NCBI GenBank assembly: GCA_044238735.1
Contig: JBIICS010000062.1
Location: forward strand, 1 to 16,003
Length of the DNA: 16,003 nucleotides
Direction of reading: 5' to 3'
Source: JBIICS01 sp044238735
Lineage (GTDB): Bacteria > Bacteroidota > Bacteroidia > UBA4408
The notes under the pieces were generated by a model, which was not told the origin of the DNA, searched no databases, and saw only the letters and a list, made by a program, of their open reading frames with translations. Position 1 is the stretch's first letter, and the number at the start of each line of letters is the position of its first letter. The translations under genes were made by a program, and so were the position numbers. Below, piece by piece: positions 1 through 8,071 of this stretch.

Positions 1-738
1 GATATTCTGTTTAAATTATACGGTGTTAAAATGGAATATATGTTCCACAACATGAGTACAGAGCAGGTAATGGAGGAAACATTAAACATAATGAAAAGCG
101 CCGATCATGTTTTGTTTTGGAAAAACTTTATAAATATCCCCGAAATGTTTGCATTGGCTGTTCAAACCAGTCATTATATTTCTCAGCATTTGGATGTATA
201 TAAGGATAATTACACGTCTTCTATACCGCCTGATACCAGAGAAAGAATTGCTTTTTTAAGATTAAGGTGTGAAGAGTTGCTGGCAAAAAATTTCTGGGAC
301 GAGGGCTTCCACATTAAGCGGGTTAATCTTATTAGCTTGTATGGAGCCTTGTTGTTGCTTGGAGATAAAAAAGACCTTAAAAAGGCCACGGACCTTATAG
401 AACAAACGTTGGTAGCCTATCAACAAATTTCTTTTCAGAAATATCACGATTCAATTTTTGCAACACTTATTATAGGTTATTTTGCTTTAAAGGATTATGA
501 AAATGTTTCGGAGTCTTTTAAACGTTACAAGAAATTAACCAGCGATAATATTACAAACGAGGAAAACGATATAACCATTTGTGCTTTCTATTACATGTCT
601 CAATGGCTGGCTTCGGGTAAAAATCAGTACAAAGAAAAATACGCCTCTAATTTAGAGCGCACGTTAAAAAATTCAAATCTTAAACGTACACGCCAAACGC
701 TTGTAGAAATGGCAGAGTATTTTAATCTGCCCTATTAA
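1..738 (+). CDS. Alpha-helical repeat protein of unknown function, 5' end probably cut by window edge
   Basis: The reading frame is open from the first base, so the gene probably begins upstream. An internal ATG at base 31 would give 235 residues, but it has no ribosome-binding context that favours it. The visible protein is soluble, rich in aromatic and charged residues, and predicted mostly helical. Stretches such as LYGALLLLGDKKDLKKATDL and IIGYFALKDYENVSESFKRY have the paired-helix spacing of TPR-like repeats. No signal peptide or membrane segment is seen in this part. It ends 99 bases before the convergent sulfur operon. I do not recognise a named family. A C-terminal piece of a longer TPR-like cytoplasmic protein is the likeliest reading. 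That the gene is real is well supported by length and composition; the function is unknown. Confidence 0.75.
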   Translation, partial: DILFKLYGVKMEYMFHNMSTEQVMEETLNIMKSADHVLFWKNFINIPEMFALAVQTSHYISQHLDVYKDNYTSSIPPDTRERIAFLRLRCEELLAKNFWDEGFHIKRVNLISLYGALLLLGDKKDLKKATDLIEQTLVAYQQISFQKYHDSIFATLIIGYFALKDYENVSESFKRYKKLTSDNITNEENDITICAFYYMSQWLASGKNQYKEKYASNLERTLKNSNLKRTRQTLVEMAEYFNLPY

Positions 739-762
739 CCTTCAGGTTTTAAGTGATAATAC

Positions 763-818
763 TAAAATTGATTTATCTTTCATTTTATTAAATTAAAAAA
801 GATAATAGTACAATTTTA
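763..818. terminator. Possible bidirectional AT-rich terminator between convergent genes
   Basis: This lies between the stop of the left-edge gene (738) and the stop of the persulfide dioxygenase gene (838). Two nested inverted arms are visible: TAAAATTG (763-770) with CAATTTTA (811-818), and TATCTTT (774-780) with AAAGATA (798-804). The stem is AT-only apart from a few pairs and the inner loop is long, so it may be weak. Position between converging genes is the main support. Confidence 0.3.
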
Positions 819-837
819 CTTTATTTAAATACTATAA

Positions 838-2241
838 CTACGACGAAGGACATACGTAATCCGTTAGATTTGCTTTACCCGTATCTTTAATTGCTTTAAG
901 CCCCCCCGCTATATCAATAACATTACTAAACCCCCGAGCCTTTAAAATAGAAGCAGCAATCATGGATCTATATCCGCCGGCACAATGAATATAGTAAGTT
1001 TTGTGGCGATCTATATAGCCCATGTTGTCGTTAATATTATCAAGTGGAAAGTTCTCAACGCCTTTTATGTGCTCCGAGACATATTCACTGTTTTTGCGCA
1101 CATCTAAAACCTGAAGAGTTTTTGAATGGGATAGATCTACAAATAAATTAGCCTCTATTTGCATAATAGCATCGGTTTGTTTACCGGCATTAATCCAGCT
1201 TTCTATCCCTCCCTCTAAATATCCAATACAATTATCATAGCCAACTCTGGCTAATCTAAGCACCGCCTCTTCCTCTCGTCCATTATCGGCAATAATTGCA
1301 ATGGGCTGTTTTAAATCTGTAACTAAAGCACCAACCCATGGCGCGAATTGTCCGTCTATTCCAATATTAATTGAATTGGGAATAAAGACAGAGGAGAATA
1401 CCGCGGGATTTCTTACATCTAATATTAAGGCGTGATGTTCCTCAACGGCTTGTTCAAACTCGTCTGGAGTTAGTTTCTTTGTTCCTCTTACCATAACATC
1501 ATCTATACTTTCGTAACCCATTTTATTTAGAACAGCATTTTTAGGAAAATATTGAGGTGGTTTTGAAAGACCCGTTGTTACTTCTTTTATAAATTCGTTT
1601 TTATCTTTTGCTCTTAAGGCGTAATTGAACTTTTTCTGATTACCAAGTGTGTCAAAGGTTTCCTTACTCATATTCTTACCGCAAGCTGAGCCAGCTCCAT
1701 GGCCAGGGTAAATAATTATTTCGTCGGGTAGCTTCATAATTTTATTGTGAAGGCTATCAAACAGCATTCCAGCAAGATCATTCTCTGTTAAATTACCTTT
1801 TAAAGCCAGATCCGGTCTTCCTACATCGCCAATAAAAAGCGTATCGCCTGTAAACAAACAATATTCTTTTCCGTTTTCATCATATAACAAATAGCAGGTG
1901 CTTTCGGGAGTATGGCCGGGGGTATGAATAGCTTTAATTCGAAGCTTACCTATTTTAAATTCTTCGTTGTCTTTTGCTATAAGAACCTCGTAGTTAGGTT
2001 GAGCCGTAGGGCCAAAAATTATTTTTGCACCCGTTTTCTTCGCAAGGTCAATATGTCCCGAAACAAAGTCGGCATGAAAGTGAGTTTCCAATACAAACTT
2101 TATTTGAACTTTATTTTTTTCTGCTTTTGCAATATAGGGCGTGGTTTCTCTTAAAGGGTCAATAATTGCGGCTTCCCCTTCCGACTCAATATAGTAGGCT
2201 GCGCCAGCCAAACATCCTGTATATAATTGTTCTATTTTCAT
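838..2241 (-). CDS. CstB-like persulfide dioxygenase with two rhodanese domains
   Basis: The protein has 467 residues and no signal peptide, so it should be cytoplasmic. An MBL-fold dioxygenase domain spans about 1-250, with His54, His56 and Asp58 in the HFHAD motif, His110 in TPGH, Asp133 in TGD and His181 in YPGH. The residue after Asp58 is Phe, not the His of dinuclear MBL hydrolases, which fits the mononuclear-iron persulfide dioxygenase (ETHE1/CstB) group. A first rhodanese domain (about 256-356) has no catalytic Cys at its loop (ADNGREEE, around 319). The second (about 370-455) has Cys420 in HCAGGYRS. This MBL/pseudo-rhodanese/rhodanese order is that of CstB, which converts persulfides to thiosulfate using the sulfite it forms. 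The gene follows the TauE-like exporter by 43 bases, probably in one transcript. Family assignment is strong; the exact substrate is inferred. Confidence 0.9.
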   Translation of the reverse strand: MKIEQLYTGCLAGAAYYIESEGEAAIIDPLRETTPYIAKAEKNKVQIKFVLETHFHADFVSGHIDLAKKTGAKIIFGPTAQPNYEVLIAKDNEEFKIGKLRIKAIHTPGHTPESTCYLLYDENGKEYCLFTGDTLFIGDVGRPDLALKGNLTENDLAGMLFDSLHNKIMKLPDEIIIYPGHGAGSACGKNMSKETFDTLGNQKKFNYALRAKDKNEFIKEVTTGLSKPPQYFPKNAVLNKMGYESIDDVMVRGTKKLTPDEFEQAVEEHHALILDVRNPAVFSSVFIPNSINIGIDGQFAPWVGALVTDLKQPIAIIADNGREEEAVLRLARVGYDNCIGYLEGGIESWINAGKQTDAIMQIEANLFVDLSHSKTLQVLDVRKNSEYVSEHIKGVENFPLDNINDNMGYIDRHKTYYIHCAGGYRSMIAASILKARGFSNVIDIAGGLKAIKDTGKANLTDYVCPSS

Positions 2242-2284
2242 AATTAAGGTTTAATAGTTTAACTATCTAATTAATTTTACCCTT

Positions 2285-3082
2285 TTAAATAATAATTTCT
2301 TTAAGTAGAATAAACACTCCCATTGCTAATATAAAAAAACCAAAACTTTTTTTAAGCCTATCTCCTTCAATAAAGTTTGTTAAATACGAACCCAAAACTA
2401 TTCCCAGCACCGAGAATGCGGTAAAGAGAAGAAGAAACGACCAGTTTATTGTTTGATGATGAAGACCACTTACAAAACCTATTAACGAATTAAAACCAAT
2501 AATTAACAAGGAAGTGCCTACCGCGGTTTTCATTTCTAAACCGGCAAATAAAACCAAGGCCGGAATAATTATAAAGCCACCACCGGCACCTACCATTCCG
2601 CTTAAATAACCTACAATTAAACCAATTAAGCCAATTTTAATTCGGTTACGCTGGCTATTGATGTTTTGCGCTTTTAAAGGGGTTACCTCTTTAACTCTAA
2701 TCATAAAATAAGAGGCAGAAATCATGAGTAAACTAAACACAACCATAAGTAAACTGTCCTTACTGATAACCATAAGCTTATAGATTTTTATTTGGTTGGG
2801 AAGAAGAGGAAGTACTAAAGAGCGAGCAATTATAACGGCAATAAACGAAGGAAGAGCAAATATAATTGCCGCTAAATAGTTTATGCTTTTCCGCTTAATA
2901 AAAGTAACTACTCCAATTAATGACGAGATGCCTACAATAAATAAAGAATAGGAAGTGGCAATTAGGGGGCTAATACCCATTAAATAGGCTAAAACAGGAA
3001 CGGTTAAAATTGATCCCCCACCTCCAATTAACCCCAGGCTAATCCCAATGATAATTGCAGCCATATATCCCAAGAGTTCCAC
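2285..3082 (-). CDS. TauE/SafE-family sulfite or organosulfonate exporter
   Basis: A 265-residue integral membrane protein with about eight hydrophobic segments. It carries the two glycine-rich signatures of the DUF81/TauE/SafE fold at the start of each half: GLIGGGGSILTVP (17-29) and GMVGAGGGFIIIP (162-174), indicating an internal duplication. The start used here is GTG; an ATG at residue 7 (bases 3062-3064) is the alternative and would leave 259 residues with the first helix intact. Family members move sulfite, sulfoacetate or related anions across the inner membrane. Placement directly before a CstB-like enzyme suggests it exports sulfite or thiosulfate from persulfide oxidation. That role is inferred from the neighbour; the family is clear. 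I find no exact TAnnTTTG element upstream. The gene begins 91 bases beyond the infB terminator, so it should have its own promoter. Confidence 0.88.
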   Translation of the reverse strand: MELLGYMAAIIIGISLGLIGGGGSILTVPVLAYLMGISPLIATSYSLFIVGISSLIGVVTFIKRKSINYLAAIIFALPSFIAVIIARSLVLPLLPNQIKIYKLMVISKDSLLMVVFSLLMISASYFMIRVKEVTPLKAQNINSQRNRIKIGLIGLIVGYLSGMVGAGGGFIIIPALVLFAGLEMKTAVGTSLLIIGFNSLIGFVSGLHHQTINWSFLLLFTAFSVLGIVLGSYLTNFIEGDRLKKSFGFFILAMGVFILLKEIII

Positions 3083-3172
3083 TTTTTATAAAAGGTAATA
3101 GAGTTAAATGTTTTTAATTATAGTTATAAAGCACGAGCATCAAATAATCAGGTTTAGTGTATTATAAAGTAT

Positions 3173-3206
3173 AAAAAAGGCTTTTTCTGATTCAGAAAAA
3201 GCCTTT
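3173..3206 (-). terminator. Rho-independent terminator of the rimP-nusA-infB operon
   Basis: On the minus strand an almost perfect inverted repeat starts 20 bases after the infB stop codon. The arms AAAGGCTTTTTCTGA (+ strand 3176-3190) and TCAGAAAAAGCCTTT (3192-3206) are exact complements, leaving a tiny loop. On the minus strand the stem runs straight into a T tract (T at 3173-3178). The plus-strand exit is A-rich, so termination is expected only for the leftward infB transcript. Confidence 0.85.
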
Positions 3207-3225
3207 AAAAAAAAGAATATTTTGA

Positions 3226-6099
3226 TTAAAGTTTACGTTTAATCTCTACCATTTCATAACCCTCTATAATATCACCAACATTAACGTCATTAAATCCGTC
3301 AATATTTAAACCACATTCGTATCCGCCCACTACTTCTTTTACATCATCTTTAAAACGTTTCAACGATCCAAGCGAACCGGTATGTATAACAATACCATCG
3401 CGAATTACACGAACTTTTGTATTACGAGTAATTTTACCATCTAACACCATACAACCTGCAATTGTTCCAACTTTAGAAATTCGGAATACCTCGCGAACCT
3501 CAACATTACACACAATTTTCTCTTCAAATTCTGGCGCCAGCATACCTTCCATGGCTGCTTTAACCTGATTGATAGCGTCGTATATAATGGAGTATGATCG
3601 AATGTCAATCTCCTCATGTTCTGCAAGTTTTCTTGCGGCAGATGATGGTCTAACGTTAAACGCCACAATAATAGCGTTTGAGGCAGAAGCCAACATAACG
3701 TCACTTTCTGAAACCTGACCAACCGATTTATGAATAACATTTACCTGTATGCTGTTTGTAGATAGTTTTAGCAAGGAGTCGGTTAACGCTTCAATAGAAC
3801 CATCCACATCACCTTTAACAATAATGTTAAGTTCTTTAAAATCCCCAATAGCTAAACGGCGGCCAATCTCATCCAGTGTAATATGCTTGTGCGTACGAAC
3901 ACCTTGTTCGCGAATGAGCTGCATGCGTTTATTTGCAATCTCCTTAGCCTCGCGTTCATCAGCATATATTTTAAATTTATCTCCAGCTTGTGGGGCTCCG
4001 TTTAAACCAAGCATAACAACCGGTGTAGAAGGGCCTGCAATTTTAATTGGAGCGCCACGCTCGTTAAACATGGCTTTAACTCTACCAAAAGCAGATCCTG
4101 CAAGCACCACATCACCAATACGTAAAGTACCACTTTGAACCATGATGGTGGCTACATATCCGCGGCCTTTGTCTAATGAAGACTCTATAATTGTACCCTG
4201 CGCTAATTTATCCGGATTTGCTTTTAAATCTAATAACTCAGCCTCTAGTAAAACCTTTTCTAAAAGTGCATCAATGTTTAAACCTTTTTTAGCAGAAATT
4301 TCCTGAGACTGATATTTTCCGCCCCATTCTTCAACCAGGATGTTCATTTGTGCTAACTGTTCACGGATTTTATCCGGATTAGCGTCGGGCTTGTCAACTT
4401 TATTAATAGCAAAAATAATCGGAACTCCTGCTGCCTGTGCATGGTTAATAGCTTCTTTTGTTTGAGGCATTACGCTATCATCGGCAGCAATTACGATAAT
4501 TACTATATCTGTAATTTGTGCACCACGAGCACGCATGGCAGTAAATGCTTCGTGGCCCGGAGTATCTAAGAAGGCTATGCGCTTACCGTTAACCAAGTCA
4601 ACACTATAGGCTCCAATATGCTGGGTAATTCCACCGGCTTCACCCGCAATTACATTTGCTTTACGAATATAATCTAGCAAAGAGGTTTTACCATGATCTA
4701 CGTGACCCATAACCGTTACTATAGGCGCACGAAATTTAAGGTCCTCTGCTTTGTCCGTTTCTTCCTCTGTTTTAACGGTATCTTCTGCACTTACAAACTC
4801 TACCTGATAACCAAATTCTTCAGCTACAATAGAGATTACTTCGGCATTTAAGCGTTGGTTAATAGACACAAACATTCCCAAACTCATGCAAGTGGAAATT
4901 ACTTTTGTAACCGACTCATTCATCATTTTTGCCAACTCATTAGCGGATACAAATTCAGTAACTTTTAAAACCTTTTTATCTTCTTCTGCACGAGCTTCTT
5001 TCTCTTCTATTTCGGCACGGATATTATCGCGCTTTTCTCTTCTAAATTTTGATGACTTAGATTTACCACCACCGCTTAAACGAGCAAGCGTTTCTTTAAT
5101 TTGCTTTTGAATTTCTTCATCAGAAATTTCAGTTTTTACTTCCTCTTTTTTACGATTATCGGGTTTTCCACCAAACTTATTACCCCTGTCAAATCTGCCA
5201 CCACCTTGTTGTCCGCCCCCAAAGCGATTACCACCACCCGGAGAGGAACCGGTATTGCCACCACCCGGTTTATTATCGGAGCTCATTTTATTTACATCAA
5301 TAGCACCTTTCTTAATTCTTTTTCTTTTTTTCTTATCTAGCTCTGAAGCAGATGAAGATGCTACCGGATTTTTCTTTTTGTCGTCTTTAACCGGAAGATT
5401 AATTTTACCAACAATAGTTGGCCCATCAAGCTTCTCAAATTTAGTTTCCAAAAAGTCTTCCTGAGGAGGGGCAGGAGTTGCTGGTTTAGGAACCTCTGTA
5501 ATAACTGGGGGTTCAATTTTTTCTTCAACCACCTCATTACTAATGCTCTCTTCTTCTTTTGAACTTTTGGTTTTTTTAGCCGCAGCTTTTTTAGTTTTTT
5601 CAGTTGCTTCTTCAGCTTCTTTTTCGGCTTTTGTTTTTTTACCCGGCTTGGTTTTGAGGTTCATTGATGCCAGATCAATTTTACCTAAAACTTTTACATT
5701 AATATCATCGTCGCTTTTTACTTTAATAGTTTCATCGGCACTAACGTTTTCCTCTTTAGGCTCATTGGCCTCAACCTGAACGCTTTTAATAAGAATTTCG
5801 GGCGTTTCTTTAACGGGTTGTGTTTTTTCGTTAACAAGTACCGTTCGATCTTCATCTATTGCCAATGTTTCTTTGGTGGCCGGACGTTTAGCTACAGATA
5901 TTTTTTGCGACTGATCTTTTGCAGCTTTGTCGCCTTGAAATTCGCGAGCCAAGAGGTCGTATACCTCAGCGCTTATTTTGGTGTTAGGATTTTTGTCTAT
6001 TTCATGACCTTTATCGGACAGGAATTCAACAATATTAGCAATCCCAACATTTAGTTCTTTTGCTACCTTACTTAATCTTTTAATTTCGGCTTCCGCCAT
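3226..6099 (-). CDS. infB: Translation initiation factor IF-2
   Basis: This 957-residue GTPase brings initiator fMet-tRNA to the 30S subunit and promotes 50S joining. An N-terminal IF2_N helical segment (about 1-55) is followed by a long charged, low-complexity linker. The linker includes a Lys/Glu stretch (150-190), a Pro-rich patch near 195-213 and a Gly-rich stretch (279-311). A second IF2_N-type domain lies near 378-436. The G domain has G1 GHVDHGKT (465-472), G2 GGITQHIG (489-496), G3 DTPGH (512-516), G4 NKVD (566-569) and G5 SAKKG (602-606), then domains II, III and the C-terminal tRNA-binding domain to 957. All GTPase motifs are intact. The long N-terminus accounts for its size relative to shorter IF-2 forms. 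It is the last gene of rimP-nusA-infB, 50 bases after nusA, and is followed by a strong terminator. Confidence 0.98.
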   Translation of the reverse strand: MAEAEIKRLSKVAKELNVGIANIVEFLSDKGHEIDKNPNTKISAEVYDLLAREFQGDKAAKDQSQKISVAKRPATKETLAIDEDRTVLVNEKTQPVKETPEILIKSVQVEANEPKEENVSADETIKVKSDDDINVKVLGKIDLASMNLKTKPGKKTKAEKEAEEATEKTKKAAAKKTKSSKEEESISNEVVEEKIEPPVITEVPKPATPAPPQEDFLETKFEKLDGPTIVGKINLPVKDDKKKNPVASSSASELDKKKRKRIKKGAIDVNKMSSDNKPGGGNTGSSPGGGNRFGGGQQGGGRFDRGNKFGGKPDNRKKEEVKTEISDEEIQKQIKETLARLSGGGKSKSSKFRREKRDNIRAEIEEKEARAEEDKKVLKVTEFVSANELAKMMNESVTKVISTCMSLGMFVSINQRLNAEVISIVAEEFGYQVEFVSAEDTVKTEEETDKAEDLKFRAPIVTVMGHVDHGKTSLLDYIRKANVIAGEAGGITQHIGAYSVDLVNGKRIAFLDTPGHEAFTAMRARGAQITDIVIIVIAADDSVMPQTKEAINHAQAAGVPIIFAINKVDKPDANPDKIREQLAQMNILVEEWGGKYQSQEISAKKGLNIDALLEKVLLEAELLDLKANPDKLAQGTIIESSLDKGRGYVATIMVQSGTLRIGDVVLAGSAFGRVKAMFNERGAPIKIAGPSTPVVMLGLNGAPQAGDKFKIYADEREAKEIANKRMQLIREQGVRTHKHITLDEIGRRLAIGDFKELNIIVKGDVDGSIEALTDSLLKLSTNSIQVNVIHKSVGQVSESDVMLASASNAIIVAFNVRPSSAARKLAEHEEIDIRSYSIIYDAINQVKAAMEGMLAPEFEEKIVCNVEVREVFRISKVGTIAGCMVLDGKITRNTKVRVIRDGIVIHTGSLGSLKRFKDDVKEVVGGYECGLNIDGFNDVNVGDIIEGYEMVEIKRKL

Positions 6100-6149
6100 A
6101 TTTTTCAGTTTTTTATGTTTACATTAAATCCGGTTCAAATAATATCCTG

Positions 6150-7403
6150 TTATTCGAACTCAGCTTGTAAAATGCTTCTCACTTCGTTAATAGTTTCTTC
6201 CTCTAAATCGGTGCGTTTTACAAGGTCTTCAACACTTAAATCTAAAACCGATTTAGCAGTATCGCAACCAATTGCTTTAAACTCATCGATAATCCACGGT
6301 TCAATTTCGTCAGCAAATTCATCTAAATCCACATCATCCTCTCCGGCAACATCGCCTTCGCGGTAAACATCAATTTCATATCCGGTTAATTTTCCGGCAA
6401 GTTTAATGTTATGTCCACCTTTACCAATTGCCAGAGAAACCTGATCGGGTTTTAAATAAACCTCGGCACGGTTGGTGTCGTCGTCCAACTTAATAGTTGT
6501 AATTTTAGCCGGACTTAAAGCACGTTGAATAAAAAGAGTTGGATTATTGGTATAGTTAATCACATCAATATTTTCGTTTTTCAACTCTCTTACAATGCCG
6601 TGTATACGAGATCCTTTCATTCCCACACAAGCCCCAACGGGATCAATTCTATCGTCGTAAGATTCAACCGCCACTTTAGCTCTTTCGCCGGGTTCACGAA
6701 CAATTTTCTTAATGGTGATAAGCCCATCAAAAACCTCAGGCACTTCCATTTCAAATAGTTTCTCGAGGAATTTAGGAGAGGTTCTGGAAAGAACAATTAA
6801 AGGAACCCCATTTCTCATATCAACACGAGCCACAACAGCTTTTACATGATCTCCTTTTTTATAATAATCGGAAGGGATCTGTTCGTTTTTTGGAAGAATG
6901 AGTTCGTTACCATCTTCATCTAAAGCCAGTATTTCCTTTTTCCAAACTTGATAAACTTCCGCGGTTATAATTTCTCCAATTTTATCTTTGTACTTTTTAT
7001 AAATACCGTCTTTTTCTAAATCCATAATTCTACTCATTAAATTCTGGCGCATAGCCAAAACGGCACGGCGACCAAAATCTTCAAGCTTAACCTCTTCTGT
7101 AATTTCTTCACCAATTTCAAAATCGGGTTCAATTTTACGGGCTCCCGTTAAAGAAATATGACGATTTTCATCGTAATCAAAACTGTCTTCCGCAAACTCA
7201 TCATCAACGATTTCACGGTTTCTCCATATTTCTAGATCCCCCTTATCTATGTTAATGATAATATCAAAGTTCTCGTCCGTACCGAATCGTTTAACCAGCA
7301 TGCTTCTAAAAACATCTTCCAAAATACTCATCATTACCTCTCGGTTAATGTTTTTAAACTCTTTAAATTCTGAAAATGATTCAATTAAATTGATGTTTGC
7401 CAT
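6150..7403 (-). CDS. nusA: Transcription termination/antitermination factor NusA
   Basis: A 417-residue cytoplasmic factor that binds RNA polymerase and nascent RNA and modulates pausing, termination and antitermination. The N-terminal polymerase-binding domain (about 1-130) is followed by an S1 domain (about 138-206). KH1 contains GACVGMKGSRI (257-267) and KH2 contains SLAIGKGGHNIKLA (323-336). A short helix-hairpin-helix-like tail (about 368-415) follows an acidic linker (DVAGEDDVDLDEFADE). The two long acidic repeats of the E. coli protein are absent, as in many non-proteobacterial NusA proteins. The N-terminal domain carries an acidic insertion (about 65-105). It lies 12 bases after rimP and 50 before infB, the usual conserved order. 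Confidence 0.97.
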   Translation of the reverse strand: MANINLIESFSEFKEFKNINREVMMSILEDVFRSMLVKRFGTDENFDIIINIDKGDLEIWRNREIVDDEFAEDSFDYDENRHISLTGARKIEPDFEIGEEITEEVKLEDFGRRAVLAMRQNLMSRIMDLEKDGIYKKYKDKIGEIITAEVYQVWKKEILALDEDGNELILPKNEQIPSDYYKKGDHVKAVVARVDMRNGVPLIVLSRTSPKFLEKLFEMEVPEVFDGLITIKKIVREPGERAKVAVESYDDRIDPVGACVGMKGSRIHGIVRELKNENIDVINYTNNPTLFIQRALSPAKITTIKLDDDTNRAEVYLKPDQVSLAIGKGGHNIKLAGKLTGYEIDVYREGDVAGEDDVDLDEFADEIEPWIIDEFKAIGCDTAKSVLDLSVEDLVKRTDLEEETINEVRSILQAEFE

Positions 7404-7415
7404 TTTTGTTATTAT

Positions 7416-7883
7416 TTAAAATTTAATTATTCTTTTTGTTTGTTTTATTTGATCAAAGCTTAATCGTTCTTCTTGAGTTATAATTATTTTCTTCTTCTTT
7501 CCTTCCTCTCTTACTTTCTCAGACGTTTCAAGCAAAATAGAGTCTGCTGAAACCTCTTTTAAAATTCCATCGTGTCTTTTACCATCGTTTGTTATTACCT
7601 TAACTTCCTTCCCCTGGTGTTTGTAATATTGCCCAATAACCTTAAACGGCTCATCCATTCCGGCCGAAGAAACCTCTAGTTCAAAGTCGTGCTCATCCCG
7701 ATTTAAACCGGCCTCAATGTGTTTACTTAATTTAACGCAGTCTTCAATGGTAACTCTACCGTTCATTTTCTCAAAAAACACACTAATTTTATCCGAACCG
7801 CTTATAGAAACATCTACCACAAAAAAATCGGTCCCTTCAAAGAAATCTTGTATGATGCTGGTTATTAAGTTTTTAGCTAACAT
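7416..7883 (-). CDS. rimP: Ribosome maturation factor RimP
   Basis: A 155-residue factor needed for 30S subunit maturation. The N-terminal domain contains the family signature LEVSSAGMDEPF (69-80; canonical form LEVSSPGxDRP) and a C-terminal SH3-like domain starts near 85. A longer frame reaches an ATG at 7946, giving 176 residues. I prefer the ATG at 7883 because 155 residues is typical for RimP, the protein then begins with a normal first helix (MLAKNLITSIIQDF), and the upstream ATG sits inside the probable promoter -7 element and would not be transcribed. It leads the rimP-nusA-infB operon, with nusA 12 bases downstream. The leader contains a perfect GC-rich hairpin and a 12-codon frame that stops two bases before this start. 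Confidence 0.95.
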   Translation of the reverse strand: MLAKNLITSIIQDFFEGTDFFVVDVSISGSDKISVFFEKMNGRVTIEDCVKLSKHIEAGLNRDEHDFELEVSSAGMDEPFKVIGQYYKHQGKEVKVITNDGKRHDGILKEVSADSILLETSEKVREEGKKKKIIITQEERLSFDQIKQTKRIIKF

Positions 7884-7885
7884 TT

Positions 7886-7924
7886 TTAAATAACTGAGGG
7901 GACTTTTAGGGTCCCCTCGTACAT
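7886..7924 (-). CDS. Candidate 12-codon leader peptide upstream of rimP
   Basis: The minus strand reads ATG at 7924 through TAA at 7888-7886, encoding MYEGTLKVPSVI. Its stop is separated from the rimP ATG by only two bases, an arrangement typical of translational coupling. It starts about 20 bases downstream of the probable -7 promoter element, so it would be in the transcript. A perfect 8-base-pair hairpin lies wholly inside it. It is in a different frame from rimP. No Shine-Dalgarno sequence is seen, but that is usual here. A frame this short can arise by chance, so this is a candidate only. Confidence 0.3.
   Translation of the reverse strand: MYEGTLKVPSVI
7896..7918 (-). promoter_or_regulatory. 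GC-rich leader hairpin upstream of rimP
   Basis: The arms GAGGGGAC (7896-7903) and GTCCCCTC (7911-7918) are perfect complements around a 7-base loop. This is strikingly GC-rich within AT-rich surroundings. It ends 12 bases before the rimP ATG and is followed on the minus strand by AGTTATTT, not a clean T tract. An RNA structure that limits ribosome access, or a binding site, is therefore more likely than a plain terminator. Structured leaders occur upstream of rimP-nusA-infB in other bacteria, from general knowledge; function here is inferred. Confidence 0.6.
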
Positions 7925-7943
7925 TTATTTTATTTTTGGTGCA

Positions 7944-7951
7944 CAAATATA
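7944..7951 (-). promoter_or_regulatory. Probable -7 promoter element of the rimP-nusA-infB operon
   Basis: The minus strand reads TATATTTG, an exact match to the Bacteroidota TAnnTTTG -7 consensus. Transcription would begin near 7937, giving a leader of roughly 55 bases before rimP. I see no clear TTG-type -33 element at the expected spacing, which lowers confidence. Confidence 0.5.
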
Positions 7952-8071
7952 GTATTTTTTACGTTATTATAAAAAAAGATTTATTTATCAACAAAGTCTT
8001 AATAATAAATTAATCTAATAATACTATACCTTGGTCGTAAAATAAATATATTTATCTAAAATTTTAACAAA

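Noticed and set aside
3091..3172. Possible -7 element ATTATTTG upstream of the TauE-like gene
   Set aside because: The first two bases do not match TAnnTTTG and no -33 element is present at suitable spacing.
3441..3740. A 99-residue frame within infB on the same strand
   Set aside because: It lies wholly inside the conserved C-terminal part of IF-2 in another frame and has no recognisable domain.
5166..5262. Repeat array suggested by glycine-rich codons in infB
   Set aside because: It is low-complexity coding sequence for the IF-2 linker (GGG and RF/NRF blocks), with no regular repeat-spacer pattern and in frame throughout.
7884..7946. A 21-residue N-terminal extension of RimP starting at 7946
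   Set aside because: The ATG at 7946 lies inside the TATATTTG promoter element, the extra residues lack RimP similarity, and the shorter form has the normal family length.
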